A stretch of DNA of 26,735 bases, from the NCBI GenBank assembly GCA_031549415.1, contig JAVBPU010000023.1, positions 1 to 26,735 on the forward strand, given 5' to 3'. This DNA comes from Limiplasma sp031549415 (lineage in GTDB: Bacteria > Bacillota > Clostridia > Christensenellales > Aristaeellaceae). Below the pieces are notes generated by a model. It saw only the letters and a list, made by a program, of their open reading frames with translations, did not search any database and was not told the DNA's origin. Positions 7,786 to 16,873 of this stretch are shown piece by piece (position 1 is the first letter of the stretch; every line of letters begins with the position of its first letter). The position numbers were made by a program, and so were the translations under genes.

Positions 7786-7856
7786 TGGGTTTGGCCTCCT
7801 TTTGATTGTAGGATGGGATTCGTTAGCAGGATGGAAATCTCCTTCCACCGCCCAAG

Positions 7857-7870
7857 GTGTTACGTTAAAC
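7857..7870. promoter_or_regulatory. LacI-type operator O1
   Basis: GTGTTACGTTAAAC matches the perfect palindrome GTTTAACGTTAAAC at 12 of 14 positions, including the central CG. It lies in the transcribed leader of the SBP operon, about 80 bases downstream of the predicted start, where a bound repressor could act as a roadblock or support looping. Confidence 0.65.
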
Positions 7871-7932
7871 CTGTTAGCAAGAAACCGTTTTGCTCCTCAT
7901 GGGGAGCGTGGAATATTTTACTTGCTTCTAAG

Positions 7933-7946
7933 GTTTATCGTTCAAC
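7933..7946. promoter_or_regulatory. LacI-type operator O2 at the SBP transcription start
   Basis: GTTTATCGTTCAAC matches the perfect 9179 palindrome at 12 of 14 positions. It covers or directly follows the predicted start of the leftward SBP transcript (about 7948), the classical position for repression by blocking polymerase. Confidence 0.7.
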
Positions 7947-7954
7947 TTGCTGTT

Positions 7955-7983
7955 ACTATACCAACGAATTTTCACTTTGTCAA
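7955..7983 (-). promoter_or_regulatory. Sigma-A promoter of the SBP operon
   Basis: On the minus strand, TTGACA (7983-7978) and TATAGT (7960-7955) are separated by exactly 17 bases: a perfect -35 and a one-mismatch -10. Predicted transcription start is near 7948, giving a leader of about 160 bases before the SBP start codon. Confidence 0.85.
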
Positions 7984-7987
7984 GATC

Positions 7988-8001
7988 GTTTTACGCAAAA
8001 C
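7988..8001. promoter_or_regulatory. LacI-type operator O3
   Basis: GTTTTACGCAAAAC matches the perfect operator at 11 of 14 positions and keeps the central CG and both outer half-site ends. It lies directly upstream of the SBP -35 box and between the two divergent promoters, so it could serve SBP repression, lacI autoregulation or looping with O1/O2. Confidence 0.55.
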
Positions 8002-8056
8002 TCATAATTTTTTGTATCATTTTTTGAAAAATTTTCTTTTCCGGTGGGAAAGCATG

Positions 8057-8065
8057 TGGTATACT
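8057..8065 (+). promoter_or_regulatory. Extended -10 promoter of lacI
   Basis: TGGTATACT is an extended -10 element. No good -35 is visible 17 bases upstream (TTTTCC). The same TG-x-TATACT form precedes several other genes in the window. The TTG start codon of lacI lies 41 bases downstream. Confidence 0.65.
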
Positions 8066-8105
8066 AGGGACTGAAATAGACTTCCCGCACCAAGGAGGAA
8101 ATGGC

Positions 8106-9119
8106 TTGGCTACCATCAAGGATATTGCGCGGGTTGTAGGCGTCAGCGCAACCACCGTATCCAACGTCATCCGGGGCAACCCCGGGCGGGTTTCTCCCGA
8201 AATGATCGTCCGCATCAATCAAACGATTGAGGACATGCATTACGTGCCCAATCTTTCCGCGCGCACGCTGGTGAGCAATGCCTCCCATATCATCGGGGTG
8301 ATCAACCACCTGGTTCCGCCGGAAGTGGGCGGCTTTTTTCAGGACCCCTTCCACGGCGCTTTGCTGGCAGGCATTGAAACCACCCTGCGGGAGCGGGGCT
8401 ACTATATGATGGTGCGCACCATCGACACCGAGCCGGAGCTTCTTTCCCTGCTGAGCAACTGGAATTTGGACGGCCTCATCGTCACCGGCATTTTTCCTTC
8501 GGATTTTTACAGCCGCCTGAAGGCCCAAAGCGTGCCCTTCATTTTGATTGACAGCTATGTGGACAGCGAGAACGAGCTGCAGGTGCGTCTGGCGGATAAG
8601 CTGGGCGGCTATCTGGCCACCCAGCATCTGCTGGAAAACGGCCACCGCCGCATTTTGTTCTGCGGCCCCCCCATCCAGGCCCAGGGCGTGCTGCGGGAAC
8701 GGTTTGACGGCTACTGCCAGGCCCTGGCGGAATATGGCCTGCCCGTCCAGGATGCGGATATTTACGGCCTGGAAATCGGCCTGGAGCAAAGCACCGCCCT
8801 GGGCCTGGAGCTGGCCAGGCGGCAGGATTTCACCGCCATTTTCGCCACGGCGGACATCCTGGCGGCGGGCCTCATTTCCGGCCTAAACGAAGCCGGGCGC
8901 TCCGTACCGGAGGAAATCTCCATCGTGGGCTTTGATGATTTGAACATTGCCCGGCTCACCAGCCCCAAGCTGACCACCATCCACCAAAACGTGGTGCAGC
9001 GCGGCAGCGTGGCGGCGGATATGCTCCTTTCCGTACTGGAAAAGGACAGCGGCGCGCCCCGGAACATCGTCATGCCCATTTCCCTGGTCCAGCGCAACAG
9101 CGTACGAAAGCTGCCGTAA
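8106..9119 (+). CDS. LacI-family transcriptional regulator
   Basis: Sugar-responsive DNA-binding repressor, 337 residues. The N-terminal LacI helix-turn-helix is complete: ATIKDIARVVGVSATTVSNV at residues 2-21, with a hinge containing SARTL (~55-59). A periplasmic-binding-protein-like effector domain follows (from ~62 to the end), including VGFDDLNIARL and TTIHQ, both usual in the family. The TTG start at 8106 is chosen because GGAGG lies seven bases upstream and the protein then begins precisely at the conserved MATIKDIA; the ATG at 8101 is out of frame. It is divergent from the SBP operon and co-directional with the second GH65 gene; four similar palindromes flank both targets. It most likely represses both units and itself until the imported sugar or its product binds. 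The effector is unknown. Confidence 0.93.
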   Translation: MATIKDIARVVGVSATTVSNVIRGNPGRVSPEMIVRINQTIEDMHYVPNLSARTLVSNASHIIGVINHLVPPEVGGFFQDPFHGALLAGIETTLRERGYYMMVRTIDTEPELLSLLSNWNLDGLIVTGIFPSDFYSRLKAQSVPFILIDSYVDSENELQVRLADKLGGYLATQHLLENGHRRILFCGPPIQAQGVLRERFDGYCQALAEYGLPVQDADIYGLEIGLEQSTALGLELARRQDFTAIFATADILAAGLISGLNEAGRSVPEEISIVGFDDLNIARLTSPKLTTIHQNVVQRGSVAADMLLSVLEKDSGAPRNIVMPISLVQRNSVRKLP

Positions 9120-9178
9120 AGGGTTTCCCCTTGGGTTTTGCGAATCAGCCGTCTTGTGGATTGTTGTTTCTTTTGGAC

Positions 9179-9192
9179 GTTTAACGTTAAAC
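9179..9192. promoter_or_regulatory. Perfect LacI-type operator O4
   Basis: GTTTAACGTTAAAC is a perfect 14-bp palindrome with the central CG typical of LacI-family operators. It ends two bases before the ribosome binding site of the second GH65 gene and 60 bases after the lacI stop. No strong separate promoter is visible in the 88-base gap, so it may act as a roadblock to read-through from lacI, or overlap a weak promoter. Confidence 0.75.
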
Positions 9193-9207
9193 ATAGGAGG
9201 ATTCCCT

Positions 9208-11427
9208 ATGAACACTGAACTTTGGGTCCGCTGCCAGGGGTACGACCCGGCCCAGGATGCGGACCTGGAAAACCGCTTTCTCCAAGGCAACGGGTACCTG
9301 GGGGTGCGGGGCAGCCTGGAGGAATACCGGGCGGAGCGATTGCCCGCCGTAAACCTGGCGGGGATCTTTGACCGGGTGGGTCAGGGCTGGCGGGAGCCTC
9401 TCAATACCCCCAACCCGTTTTTTTTGCGGCTTTCCGCTGATGGGCAGCCCCTGTTTCTGCCGGAGGCCGCCCCTCTCTCCCACGAGCAGGGGGTGGACAT
9501 CCTGGGGGGCCTCCACCGGCGGCAGACCGTCTTTTCCCTGGGAGCCGGGCAGCTGACCCTCACTTGCAAACGCTTTGCCCATATGGAGCAGATCCACCTC
9601 CTGTGCCTGGAGGCCACCTTGCTTTCCACCCGCCCGGTCCAAGTGGAGCTGGACGCGGGCATCGACACCCAGGTGTGGGACATCCACGGCCCCCATTACC
9701 AGCGCCTTGGCTGCGCCGCAGCGCAAGACTGCCTCACCGTGCAGGGGTTTACCCAGGAGGGCGGGGAGGTCTGCACCGCCTGGTCCGGCACGGTGACCCC
9801 GGCCGCGCCCTGGGTCCCCCTGGAAGAGAACGGCCTGTGCGCCAGGCAGTATAGCCTGGCCCTGGAAGGCGGCCAACCGGTGGTACTGCGGGTCATCGCC
9901 TCCATTTACACCAACAAGGACCTGCCCACGCCCCTGGCGGCCGCCCGGGAAGCCCTGGAAACCGCCGGGCCCTGGGAAGCCCTGGAAGCCTCCCACCGGG
10001 CCTGCTGGCGGGCCTTATGGGACAGCGCCTTTGTGACCATTGACGGTGACCCCCAGGCCGAGCTGGCGCTGAACTACTCCCTCTACCACCTGCTCTGCGT
10101 GGCCCCCCGGCACCACCCGTCCCTGTCCGTGGCAGCCCGGGGGCTGTCCGGCCAAACCTACAAGGGGGCCGTTTTCTGGGACACGGAAATGTTCATGCTG
10201 GATTTTTACCTGGCCGCCCTGCCAGCCGCCGCCCGGAACCTGCTGCAATACCGGGTGGACGCCTTGCCCGGCGCTCTGGCAAAGGCCAGGGAATATGGCT
10301 ATGAAGGCGCCTTCTATGCCTGGGAAAGCCAGGAGGGCGGCTTGGACGCCTGCTCGGATTACAATGTGACTGATGTGTTTACAGGCCGCCCCATGCGCAC
10401 TCATTTCAAGGACAAACAGGTGCACATCACCTCGGCGGTGGTCTATGGCCTGCTGAAATACACTCGCTGGACCGGTGATCCCAGCCTGCTGCTCTCCGGC
10501 GGCCTGCGGGTGCTGGTGGAGGCCGCCCGGTTTTACCACAGCCTTTTGGTAAAGCGGGTGACCCAGGAGGCGTATGAGCTATGGGATGTGATCGGCCCGG
10601 ACGAGTACCACGAGCGGGTGAACAATAACGCCTATACCAATGAAATGGCGCGGTTCGTATTCTCCCAGGCAGCGGCCAAGCTGGCCTGGTGCCGGGCCTC
10701 CCATCCCCAGGCCTATGCCCGGCTGGCCCAGGAGCTGGAAGCCGCCCAGGAACTGGAAGCTGCCCAGGGCTGTGCCTCCGGCCAAGACTTGCTGGAACAG
10801 CTGCAAGCCCAGTGTCTGCTGGATGCGCAAAAATTGAAAAAGCCCCGGCAGCGCCAGGGCGTGATGGAGCAATTTGACGGGTATTTTGCCTTGGAGGATG
10901 TCCCCCCGGCCCAGGTGAAAAGCCGCCTTCTCCATGAAAAGGAGTACTGGGGCGGAGCCTATGGGGTGGCCACCCACACCCAGGTGATCAAGCAGGCGGA
11001 CGTCATCGCGCTGCTATGCATGCAACCCACGCTGGTCAGCCGGGAAGAGGCCGCCCGCAACTATGACTATTACCTGCCCCGCACCGAGCACGGTTCCTCC
11101 CTCAGCGCCTGCCTGTACGCCCTGGCCGCCTGCCACATCGGCCGCCCTCAGGAGGCCTACCCCCTGTTTCTGCAATCCGCCAGCGCGGATCTGCAAGGGG
11201 GTGGCAAGCAATGGGCCGGGCTGGTGTACATTGGCGGCACCCACCCCGCCGCGGCGGGCGGGGCCTACAAGGTGCTGCTGGAAGGCTTCCTGGGCTTTAC
11301 CCTGGAGGCGGACGAAGCGGACCCGGCGGACCCGCCCCAGCTTTCTCCCTGCTTGCCGGAAGGCTGGAAGGCCGTACGGCTGAAAATCTGGTACCGGGGG
11401 CGGCAATGGGAGCTGCGTGCGCCGTGA
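9208..11427 (+). CDS. Second GH65 glycoside phosphorylase-like enzyme
   Basis: Predicted cytoplasmic alpha-glucoside phosphorylase, 739 residues, distinct from the leftward GH65 paralogue. The N-terminal beta-sandwich domain begins ENRFLQGNGYLGVRGSLEEY (~21-40). Barrel motifs: FWDTEMF (~323), WDVIGPDEYHERVNNNAYTN with the general-acid Glu near 466, KQADV, and TEHGSSLSAC. Near the C-terminus, where many characterised members have a DGIH-A-M-G-G-T-W pattern, this one reads VYIGGTHPAAAGGAY, marking a different subfamily. Start at 9208 has AGGAGG seven bases upstream; the longer frame begins with TTG and would include the operator. A short duplication (QELEAAQELEAAQ, about 10731-10769) lies in a surface-helix region. 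No phosphoglucomutase is encoded nearby. Family is sure, substrate not. Confidence 0.88.
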   Translation: MNTELWVRCQGYDPAQDADLENRFLQGNGYLGVRGSLEEYRAERLPAVNLAGIFDRVGQGWREPLNTPNPFFLRLSADGQPLFLPEAAPLSHEQGVDILGGLHRRQTVFSLGAGQLTLTCKRFAHMEQIHLLCLEATLLSTRPVQVELDAGIDTQVWDIHGPHYQRLGCAAAQDCLTVQGFTQEGGEVCTAWSGTVTPAAPWVPLEENGLCARQYSLALEGGQPVVLRVIASIYTNKDLPTPLAAAREALETAGPWEALEASHRACWRALWDSAFVTIDGDPQAELALNYSLYHLLCVAPRHHPSLSVAARGLSGQTYKGAVFWDTEMFMLDFYLAALPAAARNLLQYRVDALPGALAKAREYGYEGAFYAWESQEGGLDACSDYNVTDVFTGRPMRTHFKDKQVHITSAVVYGLLKYTRWTGDPSLLLSGGLRVLVEAARFYHSLLVKRVTQEAYELWDVIGPDEYHERVNNNAYTNEMARFVFSQAAAKLAWCRASHPQAYARLAQELEAAQELEAAQGCASGQDLLEQLQAQCLLDAQKLKKPRQRQGVMEQFDGYFALEDVPPAQVKSRLLHEKEYWGGAYGVATHTQVIKQADVIALLCMQPTLVSREEAARNYDYYLPRTEHGSSLSACLYALAACHIGRPQEAYPLFLQSASADLQGGGKQWAGLVYIGGTHPAAAGGAYKVLLEGFLGFTLEADEADPADPPQLSPCLPEGWKAVRLKIWYRGRQWELRAP

Positions 11428-11452
11428 GCTGGGGCTACCGAAGCCGCCCTTC

Positions 11453-12694
11453 TTAATCCGCTTCCACCACCGGGCGCGCTGGGGTTTTCAGCGCCTCGGT
11501 TTTTTTGCGCCAATACCGCCGGAACCCGGCGCTGCCCTCCATGGGGCCGAAATGGACCTGGGACCAATGGTCGTAGAAGGCCTGCTCCTGCCGGGCGGCT
11601 TTCTCCGATACAGCCGCCAGTTGTGTCAGGCTTGCCTGCCGGGCCGCTTCCAGCCATTCCGCCTCCAAGGCGTCTCGCTGCCGGTAAAACTCCGTGGGAA
11701 GCCGGTGCCCCATGGCCTTGCGCACAAACCCCTCCCGGGCCCGCCAGTAGGCGTCCGCCTGTGGCGCTTGCCCCGCCTCAAAAACAGGGCTTTCCAACCG
11801 GTTGCCAAAGCCCCAGGGCTTGAAGAGCGATATACAGGGCGTGGAACTGCCCGTCAGCCACACCACGGTCTCCTGTCCCAGCTCCACCACCATGGAGGCG
11901 GTGGTATGGTCGCCCACCAGGCCCCCCGCATGCATGCAGGGGCTTGCCACATCGGCATGGGCCAGAGGGCTCTGCTCCGGGCGGCGGTGGGTGCGCAGGG
12001 CGGCCATCATTCCGGCGGCGTCCCCTCCGCCCGCCAGGCAGCCCGCCGTCAGGCGCAGCCGCTTTTCGGACCCGGAAAAGAAGGAAAACACAGGCTCTAA
12101 ATGGATGCCCGCAAAATCGCAGGGCACTCCCCCGCTGTAGGCATCCGCGTCCCTTCCCAGGGCCAGCCGGTTAGAGATGCTGCCCTGGGCCACCTGCTTG
12201 TAGGCCCACTTTTTCCCCGCTGTTTCCAGGATGTACACCGCCTGCCGGTCCATGATCAAAAAGGCGTTGTCATAGGCGAAGCTGTGGTCGTAGCCGCAGT
12301 TTCCCCCTTGGCCATACCGCGCCAGCAGGTCCAGGATCACTTCCAGCGCCTGCTTGGCGGTGCTTCCCCGCTCCAGGCCCAGGCGCACCAGGTCCATGCC
12401 TGTCAGGCCGGTTTTTTGATAGGGGCCTTTGGTAAACACCGCTTCATTGCCAATGCAGACCCCCTGGCCGTTCACGCCCATTTCCGCGCCCCACATCCAC
12501 ACCGGGCGGCTCAACAAGGTGGCATGGCAATAGGCCACCTCCGGAATTTCGATATACGTGGCTTGCAGGGTCTTCTTCGCGTTCTCCCTGGCGGCGCGGA
12601 ATTCCGCCACCTGGGGTTCATTGGGGCTCCTGTCGCTGTTTTTTGCGAAAAGCGCGGTTCCCGTGGGGAGGATTTTGCCTAGCGTGTCACACAT
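11453..12694 (-). CDS. C69-family (secernin-like) N-terminal nucleophile hydrolase
   Basis: Likely a peptidase C69 or amidohydrolase of the secernin/dipeptidase branch, 413 residues. The sequence opens MCDTLGKI, so removal of Met exposes the Cys nucleophile without a propeptide; AKNSDRSPNEPQ (~17-28) and GVNGQGVCIGNEAVFT (~74-89) are characteristic of the family. No signal peptide or membrane segment, so cytoplasmic. The start at 12694 has GAAGAAGG upstream with seven-base spacing. It is convergent with the GH65 gene, only 25 bases away, and has its own promoter. The natural substrate of these enzymes is poorly known: some act on dipeptides, others on acyl-amines. The family assignment is firmer than the activity. 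Confidence 0.82.
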   Translation of the reverse strand: MCDTLGKILPTGTALFAKNSDRSPNEPQVAEFRAARENAKKTLQATYIEIPEVAYCHATLLSRPVWMWGAEMGVNGQGVCIGNEAVFTKGPYQKTGLTGMDLVRLGLERGSTAKQALEVILDLLARYGQGGNCGYDHSFAYDNAFLIMDRQAVYILETAGKKWAYKQVAQGSISNRLALGRDADAYSGGVPCDFAGIHLEPVFSFFSGSEKRLRLTAGCLAGGGDAAGMMAALRTHRRPEQSPLAHADVASPCMHAGGLVGDHTTASMVVELGQETVVWLTGSSTPCISLFKPWGFGNRLESPVFEAGQAPQADAYWRAREGFVRKAMGHRLPTEFYRQRDALEAEWLEAARQASLTQLAAVSEKAARQEQAFYDHWSQVHFGPMEGSAGFRRYWRKKTEALKTPARPVVEAD

Positions 12695-12746
12695 AAAAGC
12701 GCCTTCTTCCTATGTGTTTGTTGTTTATTGTTTGTTGCTTGTTGAT

Positions 12747-12757
12747 AGTATACCACA
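12747..12757 (-). promoter_or_regulatory. Extended -10 promoter of the C69 gene
   Basis: The minus strand reads TGTGGTATACT, an extended -10 element about 53 bases ahead of the start codon. The -35 region is weak (candidate TTCATT). The leader between promoter and gene is rich in TTGTT repeats (12714-12744). Confidence 0.7.
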
Positions 12758-12820
12758 AATTTCGGCAAAATGAACCGGATACATCTTTCTCACTTTCAAC
12801 GCGCTTTTGCGCACACAAAA

Positions 12821-12842
12821 CCCCCAGCCAAAAGGCTGGGGG
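12821..12842 (-). terminator. Terminator of the SOR-rubredoxin operon
   Basis: CCCCCAGCC-AAAA-GGCTGGGGG is a perfect 9-bp GC-rich stem lying 37 bases past the rubredoxin stop. On the minus strand the stem is followed by GTTTTGTGTG. It separates this operon from the promoter of the C69 gene. Confidence 0.8.
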
Positions 12843-12879
12843 CGATGTGCTTATGAAACAAGCCGCATTCCAGGTTCCC

Positions 12880-13035
12880 TCAGGCCGGCGAAAACGATTC
12901 CTTCCCCGCTCCGCACAGAGGGCAAACGTAATCATCCGGCACGCTCTCCCAGGGTGTGCCGGGAGCGATGCCGGAATCCGGATCGCCAGCAGCCTCATCA
13001 TATTCGTATCCGCAAAGGTCACATACGTACTTCAT
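12880..13035 (-). CDS. rd: Rubredoxin
   Basis: Small iron protein of 51 residues that passes single electrons, here probably to the superoxide reductase encoded immediately upstream. It begins MKYVCDLCGYEYDEAAGDPD and has both CxxC pairs that bind the iron: CDLC (5-8) and CPLC (38-41), plus the aromatic and acidic residues usual around them (Y4, Y10, W29, DDYVCPLCG). Length matches the family norm of about 52. The start at 13035 has GGAG eight bases upstream. The gap to the superoxide reductase stop is 37 bases and the two share one promoter and one terminator. It is short enough to be missed by length-filtered gene finding. Confidence 0.95.
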   Translation of the reverse strand: MKYVCDLCGYEYDEAAGDPDSGIAPGTPWESVPDDYVCPLCGAGKESFSPA

Positions 13036-13072
13036 ACTTTTCGCTCCGTTCTATCTCAGTCTATCGGTTTGG

Positions 13073-13441
13073 TTAGGCCTTCCACAGGCCGTGGATGTTG
13101 CAGTATTCGTAGGCCGCCACCACTTCGTCCCCGTCCGTCAGCGCAAAGGCAGCCTTGGGCTCTCCGGTATGAAGCAGTACTTTCCGCTGGTTCCCCTGCT
13201 TGGTTTCCAGGGCAATCCACGCGATGTGGTGCTCCTCTGTCATGGGGTGCAGGACGCTGCCCACCGTCACGGTAACCAAATTGCCCTCCACAGCCACCAC
13301 AGGCACATGCTTTTCCACCGCCGCGTCCACCGTGTTGGGCTTTAGCAACTGCATTTCATCTCCGCAGCAAACCACCTTGGGGCCCTTGCTTTCCACATAG
13401 GCGATCACATTTCCACAATGCCTGCACACATAAAACTCCAT
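13073..13441 (-). CDS. dfx: Desulfoferrodoxin (class I superoxide reductase)
   Basis: Reduces superoxide to peroxide in the cytoplasm without making oxygen, a defence typical of anaerobes. Protein of 122 residues with both iron centres. Centre I, desulforedoxin-like: Cys 6, 9, 25 and 26 (CRHC and VVCCG). Centre II: His 45 (EKHVP), His 65 (LHPM), His 71, and Cys 114 with His 117 (YCNIHG). The loop EKH includes the Glu-Lys pair conserved near the active site. The start at 13441 has AAAGGAGG seven bases upstream; a longer frame through the promoter region is excluded. First gene of the operon with rubredoxin, its probable electron donor. Confidence 0.96.
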   Translation of the reverse strand: MEFYVCRHCGNVIAYVESKGPKVVCCGDEMQLLKPNTVDAAVEKHVPVVAVEGNLVTVTVGSVLHPMTEEHHIAWIALETKQGNQRKVLLHTGEPKAAFALTDGDEVVAAYEYCNIHGLWKA

Positions 13442-13525
13442 CAGAACTCCTCCTTTACGCAACAGAATTGCTGTTCTTCTGTACCCAAATTCCAAAGCAG
13501 TGAAACGCTTCCTCACCGCACCCCC

Positions 13526-13534
13526 AGTATACCA
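13526..13534 (-). promoter_or_regulatory. Extended -10 promoter of dfx-rd
   Basis: The minus strand reads TGGTATACT, an extended -10 of the same form as at lacI, C69 and pgi, about 85 bases ahead of the dfx start. No strong -35 is visible. Confidence 0.65.
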
Positions 13535-13664
13535 TAGATTTCCAACATTTTTGATGGAAACCAAAAGAATTTTTTTTGGGCGACCACTTCATAGGCCATT
13601 GATTAGACTGGTTTTCCTTGTGCCTCTTTTTGCGAAGCCTTTCGCTGCAAGCCTTTCCGCTTCC

Positions 13665-13693
13665 TTGCAAAAATGGTCACACATTGTTATAAT
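13665..13693 (+). promoter_or_regulatory. Sigma-A promoter of the RpiR-family gene
   Basis: TTGCAA (13665-13670) and a perfect TATAAT (13688-13693) with a 17-base spacer. The predicted start near 13700 leaves an unusually long leader of about 144 bases. The leader contains an open frame of 26 codons (13708-13788) that begins only about eight bases from the predicted transcript end and lacks a ribosome binding site. Confidence 0.8.
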
Positions 13694-13843
13694 ATGTTTA
13701 CACTTAAATGAAAACGGCAAGTAACTTTTTTCCGCTTCTGCTTGATCCGCGCTTTTTCGTTGACCCTAGGCCGTTGTATTTTAAGTAACCCACCGCACTG
13801 CAAAGCATGAATCCTCAAATTTGCTGTGCAAGAGGAGAAGAAC

Positions 13844-14701
13844 ATGCCACAAGACCTGCTTAGTTCCATCAAGGTTCTGTTAAGCACGATGACCAAGAAA
13901 GAAAGAACCATTGCGGAGTACATCCTGCATCATGCCGAAAAAGTACAGTATATGTCCATTTCCATTTTGGCCGATGCCTGCGGCGTAGGTGAAACCAGCA
14001 TCTTCCGGCTCTGCAAGCGGCTGGGGAGAAAAGGCTATCAGGATTTTAAGATGGCTTTGGCCCATACCGTTTCACAGGCAGCAGGCCTTATTTCACTTCC
14101 CGACTGTATTGTGGGTCTGGAAGATGACCTTCCCGCCATGACCCAAAAGGTGCTGAACAACAGCTTTTCCATTTTGCAAGAAACCTTTCACTTTTTGGAT
14201 GTGCATGTCTTACGTACTGCCACGGACTGGCTGTTGCAGGCGGAACGCATTTGCTTTTTTGGCATAGGTACTTCCTCCAGCACGGCTATGGAGGCCCAAA
14301 GCCGCTTTTTGCGCTTTTGCCCTAAGGTGGAGGCCCTGCCCGACTTTCGTATCCAGTACATGCGGGCCTCCCTGATGACGGGCCAGGACGTGGCGGTTTT
14401 CTTTAGTTATACCGGCAATTCCAGAGAGATCCTTACCACTTCAAAGGCCGCCCGGCAACGGGGCGCAAAAACCATTGCCATTACCCACTCCGCCCAATCC
14501 CCTTTGGCCCTGCAAAGCGATTTGCTCTTCCTGTGCGGCGGCAATGACAGCCCTTACGAGTCCAACAGCCTCAGTGTCAAAACCGCCCAGTTGTTTTTGG
14601 CGGAAGTCCTTGCCATTTCCTATCGCTTGGCGGACCAGCAAAGGCGTGTTGCTGGGCAGGTTCTTGCCCGGCAAGCCCTGCAGAGCGAATTCACCATCTG
14701 A
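13844..14701 (+). CDS. MurR/RpiR-family transcriptional regulator
   Basis: Sugar-phosphate-responsive regulator, 285 residues. The N-terminal RpiR helix-turn-helix domain (~1-77) contains ILADACGVGETSIFRLCKRL. The C-terminal SIS phosphosugar-binding domain (~115-265) contains FFGIGTSSSTAMEAQSRFLR and FFSYTGNSREI, the usual ligand-loop motifs. GAGGAG lies six bases ahead of the start at 13844. It stands alone between a divergent promoter region and a bidirectional terminator, so its targets are not indicated by an operon partner. Such proteins commonly control amino-sugar, pentose or central carbon genes; I cannot say which here. Confidence 0.92.
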   Translation: MPQDLLSSIKVLLSTMTKKERTIAEYILHHAEKVQYMSISILADACGVGETSIFRLCKRLGRKGYQDFKMALAHTVSQAAGLISLPDCIVGLEDDLPAMTQKVLNNSFSILQETFHFLDVHVLRTATDWLLQAERICFFGIGTSSSTAMEAQSRFLRFCPKVEALPDFRIQYMRASLMTGQDVAVFFSYTGNSREILTTSKAARQRGAKTIAITHSAQSPLALQSDLLFLCGGNDSPYESNSLSVKTAQLFLAEVLAISYRLADQQRRVAGQVLARQALQSEFTI

Positions 14702-14749
14702 TGCTCATTCCAGTGAGCCTGGGGTGAGTATCAGAGAATGTATGACGAA

Positions 14750-14791
14750 AACGAGGCTGTCGCGCATCTTGCGCGACAGCCTCGTTCTTTT
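14750..14791. terminator. Bidirectional terminator between rpiR-type gene and groEL
   Basis: A perfect 16-bp stem (14750-14765 with 14771-14786) and five-base loop, followed by CTTTT on the plus strand and by TTTTCG on the minus strand. It sits between two convergent genes and should end both transcripts. Confidence 0.92.
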
Positions 14792-14820
14792 GCCAACAGA
14801 GTGACAGTGCCCCGTTTCGC

Positions 14821-16452
<1,632 letters not shown>

Positions 16453-16482
16453 ATGGGGTTCCTCCTCTAGCTTGTGCTATTT

Positions 16483-16767
16483 TTATTCTACGGTGGCCAA
16501 AATGTCATTCTGGCGGACGATGATCAGCTCTTGCCCGTCAATTTTGACCTCGGTGCCGGCGTACTTGCTGTAAATGACCTTCTGGCCAGCTTTCACCTGC
16601 ATCGTGACCTCTTTGCCGTCCACCATACCTCCGGGGCCTACGGCGACCACTTCCGCCATCTGGGGCTTTTCCTTGGCCGCGCCGGTGAGCACAATGCCGC
16701 TTTTGGTGGTTTCTTCCAGCTCCACATTCTTGATGACCACGCGGTCGCCAAGCGGTTTCACAGTCAT
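16483..16767 (-). CDS. groS: 10-kDa co-chaperonin GroES
   Basis: Seven-fold lid of the GroEL chamber, 94 residues. It shows KPLGDRVVIKNVELEETTKSG at residues 3-23, the mobile loop region with GIVLTGAAKEKPQ, and GQKVIYSKYAGTEVKIDGQE toward the end. AGGAGG stands ahead of the start. First gene of the groES-groEL operon; the CIRCE operator lies 40 bases upstream. Confidence 0.98.
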   Translation of the reverse strand: MTVKPLGDRVVIKNVELEETTKSGIVLTGAAKEKPQMAEVVAVGPGGMVDGKEVTMQVKAGQKVIYSKYAGTEVKIDGQELIIVRQNDILATVE

Positions 16768-16807
16768 GTTATTTCCTCCTCAGTTTGTGGTATATAATTT
16801 TCTTTTG

Positions 16808-16834
16808 TTAGCACTCATTCCAATCGAGTGCTAA
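16808..16834. promoter_or_regulatory. CIRCE operator (HrcA site)
   Basis: A perfect TTAGCACTC-N9-GAGTGCTAA inverted repeat, the consensus HrcA-binding element. It begins at the predicted transcription start of groES-groEL, so HrcA binding should block initiation until heat stress titrates it away. Confidence 0.98.
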
Positions 16835-16844
16835 CAGCATTGTT

Positions 16845-16873
16845 AGTGTACGACATTTGTGCGGATGGTGCAA
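16845..16873 (-). promoter_or_regulatory. Sigma-A promoter of groES-groEL
   Basis: Minus-strand TTGCAC (16873-16868) and TACACT (16850-16845), 17 bases apart. The predicted start near 16838 coincides with the upstream edge of CIRCE. Confidence 0.8.

Larger units (their letters stand above)
7786..8105. other. Divergent control region between SBP and lacI
   Basis: This 320-base AT-rich gap holds the leftward SBP promoter, the rightward lacI promoter and three palindromes related to the perfect operator found at 9179. Its base composition is markedly more AT-rich than the flanking genes, as expected of a regulatory region. No additional gene is supported. Confidence 0.85.

Noticed and set aside
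6340..8007. 555-codon plus-strand frame opposite the binding-protein gene
   Set aside because: Antisense shadow; its composition follows the codons of the SBP gene and it crosses that gene's promoter.
12687..13022. 111-codon minus-strand frame over the rubredoxin region
   Set aside because: It is out of frame with rubredoxin, which has intact CxxC pairs, and runs through the terminator.
16780..16800. TATATAAT-like sequence just ahead of groES as a second promoter
   Set aside because: It would lie downstream of CIRCE and almost on the ribosome site, with no suitable -35.
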